Shown here: positions 58,451 to 64,000 of the stretch, piece after piece | Layout of the letters: each line of letters opens with the position of its first letter | Numbering within the stretch: position 1 is the first letter of the stretch | NCBI GenBank assembly: GCA_949128115.1 | Contig: OX421967.1 | Location: forward strand, 8,732,070 to 8,796,069 | Reading direction: 5' to 3' | Length of the DNA stretch: 64,000 nt | Origin: Anaspis maculata | Lineage: Eukaryota > Arthropoda > Insecta > Coleoptera > Scraptiidae | Notes under the pieces: model-generated | Told to the model about the DNA's origin: nothing | Database searches by the model: none | Seen by the model: only the letters and a program-made list of their open reading frames with translations | Position numbers and translations under genes: made by a program

Positions 58451-58599
58451 AATTCAAGAGAGGATATCTCGAAAAAATAAGGGCGATCTCAAAACGGTCA
58501 GCGCCATCTGATAGGACATATATTTGGTTACAAAGTGCCATACAGGGCCAGAGCATCATTCACATAGGGGACCACATACAGGGTGGGAAAGGAAGGTGT

Positions 58600-61500
58600 T
58601 AGTCCTAGCGGTATAAGTAAAAGGACCCCGCACAAAAAGTAGGCAAAAGTGGTCTCGGTGAATTTGGCTGAAAATTGGCACACTTGTACATCTTCACTTT
58701 CTGATCGAATACTCAAAATTACAGTCACTTTCTATGTACAGTTCTCCAGCTATACAGGGATTTGTACAGGATGTGCGGAAAATTTGAACCCCTTTGGGGG
58801 CCTAGTTTTTGGGATAATTTGAAGGTTGAAAAACTTATCAAGACAGTTTTTTACATAGAAATCAAATCTCTCCTCTGGACTTCTCTATATTTCACGGTAT
58901 ACAGGGTGTGCTTTTTTCAATTTTCAACAAAGTTTTTTTTTATCGACAGTAGATTGGATATCTTTTTAGCGCATTTTCCTTGGAAATGGCACTCATATGG
59001 CCAATTTGTCTGTCTGTCTGTCTGTCTGTCTGTGTATCTGTTTGTCTGTCTGTCTTTCCGTGTGTCAACTAGAAAGTTGCACTCCTCTTCGAGGAATAAA
59101 ACTAGAGGCCTGAAACGTTTTCCAGTGGATAGCTTATGTATTCAAGGGTGGTCAAGGGCTGGTTTGAACAAATCCATACATAGTTATCATCATTTTTATC
59201 ATCAAAAACCAAAGTTTTTATCTACAATAATAAGGTGAAGGTGAACTTTTCCGACGAATAGAGCTCATATCTTCAATGATGGCCAATGGCTGAATTAGTT
59301 GCGCTGCCATATTGGCCACCATGTTGAAATCTCCTATTAGTGGAACGATTTTCATTAAACTTGGAAGTTACTTTTGTCTTATAAACATTCTTATTTTAAG
59401 ACTGGACTTCATGATTGTGTTGCCATCTTGGCCTTGCCTATCAAACAAATATAGGTACACATTTCAGCAACGTAAAAGTCAAATTATAGTCAAACCCATG
59501 TTAATTGTTGCTCCGGATAGTATCAATATTTGGGAGCTTTTTTAAGATGCACCCTGTAGATAACTTGGTTTCTAATATCCCAGGAAATTGATCGTATGAG
59601 GCGATATTAACTCTTTTCTACTTTTTATATTGGTCCAAAAAGCAAACTACTCAACTTTTTTTTTGTTTAATGTATAATGTTTCATTCACACCTAATAACA
59701 AAATATCTGCTCAACACAAAATTCTTACGTTATATAGTTTCACCGATTTTTTGACAGGTTCTAGCTAAATGAGGAAAACCAAAATGTATTTTGTTAATCA
59801 GAAAAAGCTCTATCAACTGTCGATGAAAAAATCGATACATACTCAATTAAAATTGACACTCAGACAGACACACAAACGGACAGACAGATAGACAAACAGA
59901 CGGACAGACAAACTGGCCATCATATATGAGTGCCCTTTCCAAGGAAAATGCGCTAAAAATATATCCAATCAAATGTCGATAAAAAAATCGTTGTTGAAAA
60001 TTGAAAAAAAGCACACCCTATATACCGTGATATGAAGAAAATTACAGAGGAGAGATTTGATTTCTATGTGAAAACTGTCTGATAAGTTTTTCAACATTCA
60101 AATTATCACCAAAATTGAGCCCCCGGACGGGTTCAAATTTTCCGCACATCCTGTACAAATCCCTGTATAGCTGGGAAACTGTACATAGAAAGTAGCTGTA
60201 ATTTTGAGTATTCGATCAGGACGTGAAGATGTACAAGTGTGCCGATTTTCAGCCAAATTCACCGAGACCACTTTTGCCTACTTTTTGTGCGGGGTCCTTT
60301 CATAAAAATGGCTCTAATTGTGACAAAAGTGTGAAATTTGGTGTGTGGACTCCTAAAAGCATTTAAAAGGTTTTCAGAAGGGGAGCCAAGAAAAATTTTG
60401 ATTTTAATTTTTCAATTTTTTGGGACGTCATTTTTTCTCTTTTTTTTTTCTTTTTGAAACTATTTGAGATTTTTGACTTTTGTTTTTATACTATGGTGAG
60501 TAGTTGCATATTCCAAGAAACGGAAGAGAAAATTGGTGAAAAAAATCAATTGAACTGAAATGATGACGTTTTTTGTGAAAATCAAACTTTTCAATTTTTA
60601 TCGAAAAATATTGTGATTATGTAAAAAATAGAACAAGGCAATTATTCCTCGAAAAAAGCCCTATCAGAAGTTCTTGAAGTGTGTCTCCAAATTCCAAGCC
60701 GTTCTCAAGATATTTGGAAAAATGTTATTTCTTGCAATTGTTCTTTCGTATTAGCTCCTATTACATCAAACACATCACAGGGTTCTTTTTTCTTAGAAAT
60801 ATACTTAGGAATGATCAGACCGAAGATTTCTGAGTAGTTTATTGTAAATTGTAATTTTTCCAGTGGCGTAGATCGTGGAAATTCGAACCATTTCTACCCT
60901 CCCACCGTACTTTCTACACCACTCGATTATTTAGAAAATATATGACATTTTGGCATCATAATCATCTAAGTTCACCTAGTATGACACTTCTTTTGAAAAG
61001 AAGATGAGATCGACGATCTTGAGCACACAATTTTTCCACTGATCAGATCGACTGCTAAATATTATTTGTTTTTTAAGTATAAAAGTTATAAAACATTTAA
61101 TAATAGGTAAATTTTACAAAGATAATATGGTAATAAAAAAGACATTACATTTTGTAGCACCTCCTCGATCATCTCCATCATGACTGTTTTAGATACATTA
61201 TAGTTTATTGTTCCCCCATACTGAAAATTATGCACTTTATCAACAGTAAAGTTGGTTGAGTGGCTATCACTGGCGTCGAAGGCATACATGTCATCGCATC
61301 TATTTTGTAATTATTGCGGTTTGGAACATAAGAACATACCTACATATTTGTTTGTAAATATTTGTATTTCATTTGACAAGATGATCATCAAAAGCCACCT
61401 GTTATGACATCCTATTCAAAAACTGTGGGGGGACAATCAACTATAATTTATCTAAAACAGTCATGATGGAGATGATCGAGGAGATGATACAAGATGCATT

Positions 61501-62258
61501 GTTTCGCAGTCGATCTGATCAGCGAAAAAATTGTGTGCTTTTTAAATGAAGTGTCATGCTAAGTGATCTTGGATGATCATCATAATGCCAAAATGTCATG
61601 TATTTTTCAAATAATCGAGTGGTGTAGAAAGTATGGTGGGAGGGTAGAAATGGTTTGAATTGTTATGATCTACGCCACTGGAAAAATTACAGTTTACAAT
61701 GAACTTCTAAGAAATCTTTGGTCTGATCATTCTGAAGTATATTTTCAAGAAAAAAGAACCCTGTTATATGTTTGATGAAATAGGAGCTAATACGAAGAAA
61801 CAGTCGCAAGAAATAACATATTTCTAAATATCTCAAAAACGGCTTGGAATTTTGAGAAATACTTTCATAACTTTTGATGGAGCTTGTTTTGAGGGATAAT
61901 TGCCTTTTTCAATTTTTCACATATTCACAGTATTTTTTGAAAAAAATGTAAAAAATTGTTTTTTACAAAAAACGCCATCATTTCAGTTCAGTTAATTTTT
62001 TTCGCAAATTTTCTCTTCCGTTTCTTTGATTGAGCAGTTACTCACCATGATACAAAAGCAAAAGTGAAAAATCTTGAATTGTTGCAAAAATGAAAAAAAA
62101 GAATAAAAAAAATGACGTCACAAAAAATTAAAAAATCAAAATCAAAATTTTTTTTGGCTCCCCTTCAAAAAACCTTTTAAATGCTTTAAGGAGTCCACAC
62201 ACCAAATTTCACACTTTTGTCACAATTAGAGCCATTTTTACGTGTACCGCTAGGACTA
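58600..62258. mobile_element. 3.7-kb double-hairpin TAG...CTA element, TSD TGT
   Basis: The outer ends TAGTCCTAGCGGTA and TACCGCTAGGACTA are inverted, with TGT on each side (58597-58599, 62259-62261). Inside are two consecutive foldbacks. Hairpin A has arms 58617-59072 and 59862-60298; hairpin B has arms 60303-61225 and 61425-62243 around a loop of about 200 bp. Hairpin A carries CAGGGTGTGC and TCTG-type tracts. Hairpin B's inner arms read, in opposite directions, GTINYNVSKTVMMEMIEE and GTINYNLSKTVMMEMIEE, a worn coding relic I cannot assign. No transposase is recognised. The termini resemble those of the 1598-4054 element. Confidence 0.92.
59003..59066 (+). repeat. (TCTG)n tract inside hairpin A
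   Basis: TGTC/TCTG units with variants follow TAGCGCATTTTCCTTGG. The inverted counterpart is at about 59870-59925. Confidence 0.85.
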
Positions 62259-62261
62259 TGT

Positions 62262-62919
62262 GTCGAACAGGTTAATTTTCTAACGCCTGTTAGTTTGTTG
62301 AAAAAGTAGCAGATTTTTTCCAATGCTATTTTTGGAAAGCCCATATCAATTGAAGCCACCCGCATTTGGTGGGCCGAAAATATTCCGGAGGAAAATTATT
62401 CAAAGCCGTGAAATCGAGGTATGAGAATGTGAATATTCAGAGTCAAGGCATCATTAAAAGATGTCGCTAGCTATTTAATTCATTCGTGTAAATCCCGCGA
62501 AGCTCTATAACATAATTTACTGGCCCATCATCGACATTCAACAACCGTTCCTGCTCGATGTCCGACGAAATGGTGAATTGGTGCATATGAAGTAAAGCAC
62601 CCGCACATTGACTCAGCTAGTTGCTGCCGTACTCCCACTATGTTGACGCGCCGTGCCACTGCCCGCTGCCCGCTGCCCGCCACCATCCGATTCACACGTG
62701 CTAGCACCGCCAGTCGCATTCTCCAGCGGCTTCTCGGATTACCTGAGCTGTCTATACGCCGTTCACGGTCGTTTTGGATGCAATAAAATATTCCGAATTG
62801 CTGGGAATGGAGGATATCGCCGGAGATTGACCGTGGTACCTGGGCCAATCCTCCTGGGCTGCCGTCCGCTCCCGACTTGTCACGTCCGCTGCCGAGTGCT
62901 TCTGCGGGCCTGTTAGCGA
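62262..62919. other. No recognisable gene
   Basis: The sequence becomes GC-richer from about 62530, including GCCCGCTGCCCGCTGCCCGCC. The 201-codon minus-strand frame (62528-63133) runs into the minisatellite and has no recognisable domain. Confidence 0.4.
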
Positions 62920-63480
62920 AGAGTTTTAGTCCCCTTCGAGGAAGCTGAGTTAGAACCCGTTCATGTTGCGTCGCGACCCTCCTGGAGGCCGAAGCGTCGA
63001 AGCCCCAATGAAGAGTCCCAGCCCACTTGGAAAATGACGAGTCGATTTCCCCCGGCTGATGTGTCTCAAAGGCCCCCTGGAGAAAGCCGAGTTGGAACCC
63101 TTCGGAGTCGTGTTTTGGTCCCCTTGGGGGCACGCTGAGTCGAGAACCCTCCAGGTTGAGTTTTGACCCTCCGAGAGACTGATGAGTTGCTTCCCCCGTT
63201 GAGTTGCAACCCGTCTCTAGGATGTCGAGTCAGAGCCCTTGGACGTTGAGTCTTGATCCGCCTCCAGGTGTCGAGTCAGAGCCCTCCGGCGACGAGTTCC
63301 AGCCCTTCTCCAGGTCGATGTGCCAAGACCCTTCCGGTGTTGAGTTTCGACCCTTTTCCAAGTCGTAGAGTTGGGACCCGTTGACGAAGAGTTTCGAACC
63401 CCCTCCAGGATGCTGAGTCGCGTTCCCTCCACGATGAGTTCTAGCCCACCTCGAGGATGTCGAGTTGAAACCCCTAAATG
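62920..63480 (+). repeat. GC-rich minisatellite, about 46-bp unit
   Basis: The clearest unit is 46 bp and starts GTCGAGTCAGAGCCC (63226 and 63272). Each half-unit has a GAGT word followed by a CCC(T/G)-rich part, so a 23-bp sub-period is visible. About a dozen diverged units. The minus-strand frame reading TRLSILEGVRNSSSTG follows the same period. Confidence 0.82.
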
Positions 63481-64000
63481 AACCAGGCCCGATAGAAATG
63501 AGGTCTCTCGTTTCGGTATCTCGTGTGGCGGAGTGATGACCTCGACGAGCGGGAGGTTAGTCTTGGTGAGTTGGGACAGTTGCTTACGGTTAGGCTTTGT
63601 CGGGAAAATGTATGATGGGGCTCACGCGTGCGTTCTGAATCTGCCTGCACGTGCTGGTATCTGCGCTACTGTCTGCCGTCAGGTACAGCCACTTTCAAGC
63701 CTCGTCCTTTGTTGGATACCTTCATAGAAAGGTATTCGCGCTCTTGGGCCCTCTGGACTTGGCTTTGTGACTGCGGTACTCAGAGCACCGGACCTAGTGG
63801 GTTAGATCTGGAGACTCGCGGGTGAGCTTCTTCTGCGTTTCTGAAGTTCCTAGTTATTCGGAAAATGTAAATTTTGAGAACTACGTGAAAAATCAAGTAA
63901 TTGAAATAAAATAGAATCGCGTTGAGATCGGGGTTCGGACCCTGCCGTAGAGTCGTAATTGTTGATCGGATTGATGGACACCCCCCCCCCTCCTTGAAAC
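63481..64000. other. No recognisable gene; poly-C at the window end
   Basis: Mixed sequence with two overlapping short frames and no known motif. A run of C stands at about 63981-63991. Confidence 0.4.

Noticed and set aside
62528..63133. 201-codon open frame on the minus strand
   Set aside because: Half of it lies in the GC-rich minisatellite, where stops are rare by composition. No family was recognised.

Overview
This is 64 kb of repeat-dominated arthropod (most likely insect) DNA. It has no gene that I can assign confidently to the host. The evidence for an insect is the mix of relics: Ty3/Gypsy and BEL/Pao LTR elements, Penelope-like elements (PLEs), an R1-clade LINE with a DUF4780-like ORF1, other insect-type LINE fragments, a Tc1 transposase, and many MITEs with the CAGGGTG...CACCCTG ends common in insects. 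The order cannot be told from the sequence alone. Almost every coding stretch has frameshifts or stops, so the window is old, heavily nested heterochromatin-like or intergenic sequence.

Layout. 1-5400: a Gypsy pol, split at 1597/4058 by a 2457-bp element with long terminal inverted repeats (TIRs) and a TAT duplication; that element itself contains a 560-bp piece of another repeat. 6085-8124: a 2-kb element with CACTG ends carrying two TA-flanked MITEs. 8125-9285: a collapsed BEL/Pao element with a gag hairpin, a reverse transcriptase (RT) and one LTR. 10990-11753: a second Gypsy integrase tail. 13050-16640: LINE RT, a SINE-like insert, a second BEL/Pao pol and a LINE tail. 19930-25630: one inverted PLE and a tandem pair of PLEs with hammerhead-like motifs. 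27830-30250: an R1-clade LINE on the minus strand. 30779-36880: a SINE-like element, a multi-arm mariner-type foldback, a dispersed repeat pair and a LINE inserted in a LINE.

37-62.3 kb is dominated by giant inverted-repeat (foldback) elements. Four of them (41475-44710, 44714-46440, 48188-50399, 58600-62258), plus the 1598-4054 element, begin TAG, end CTA and sit between 3-bp direct repeats (TTA, TTA, AAA, TGT, TAT). Two are back to back and share one TTA. One is a near-complete palindrome of a decayed coding region, and one is a double hairpin. No transposase can be assigned to this family here. This is the best candidate for an undescribed system in the window.

The rest is tandem repeats: a roughly 262-bp satellite with a roughly 524-bp higher-order period (50600-52605), a TCTG-bearing minisatellite (37610-38345) and a 46-bp GC-rich minisatellite (62920-63480). 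Between them lie unique stretches in which I see no gene.
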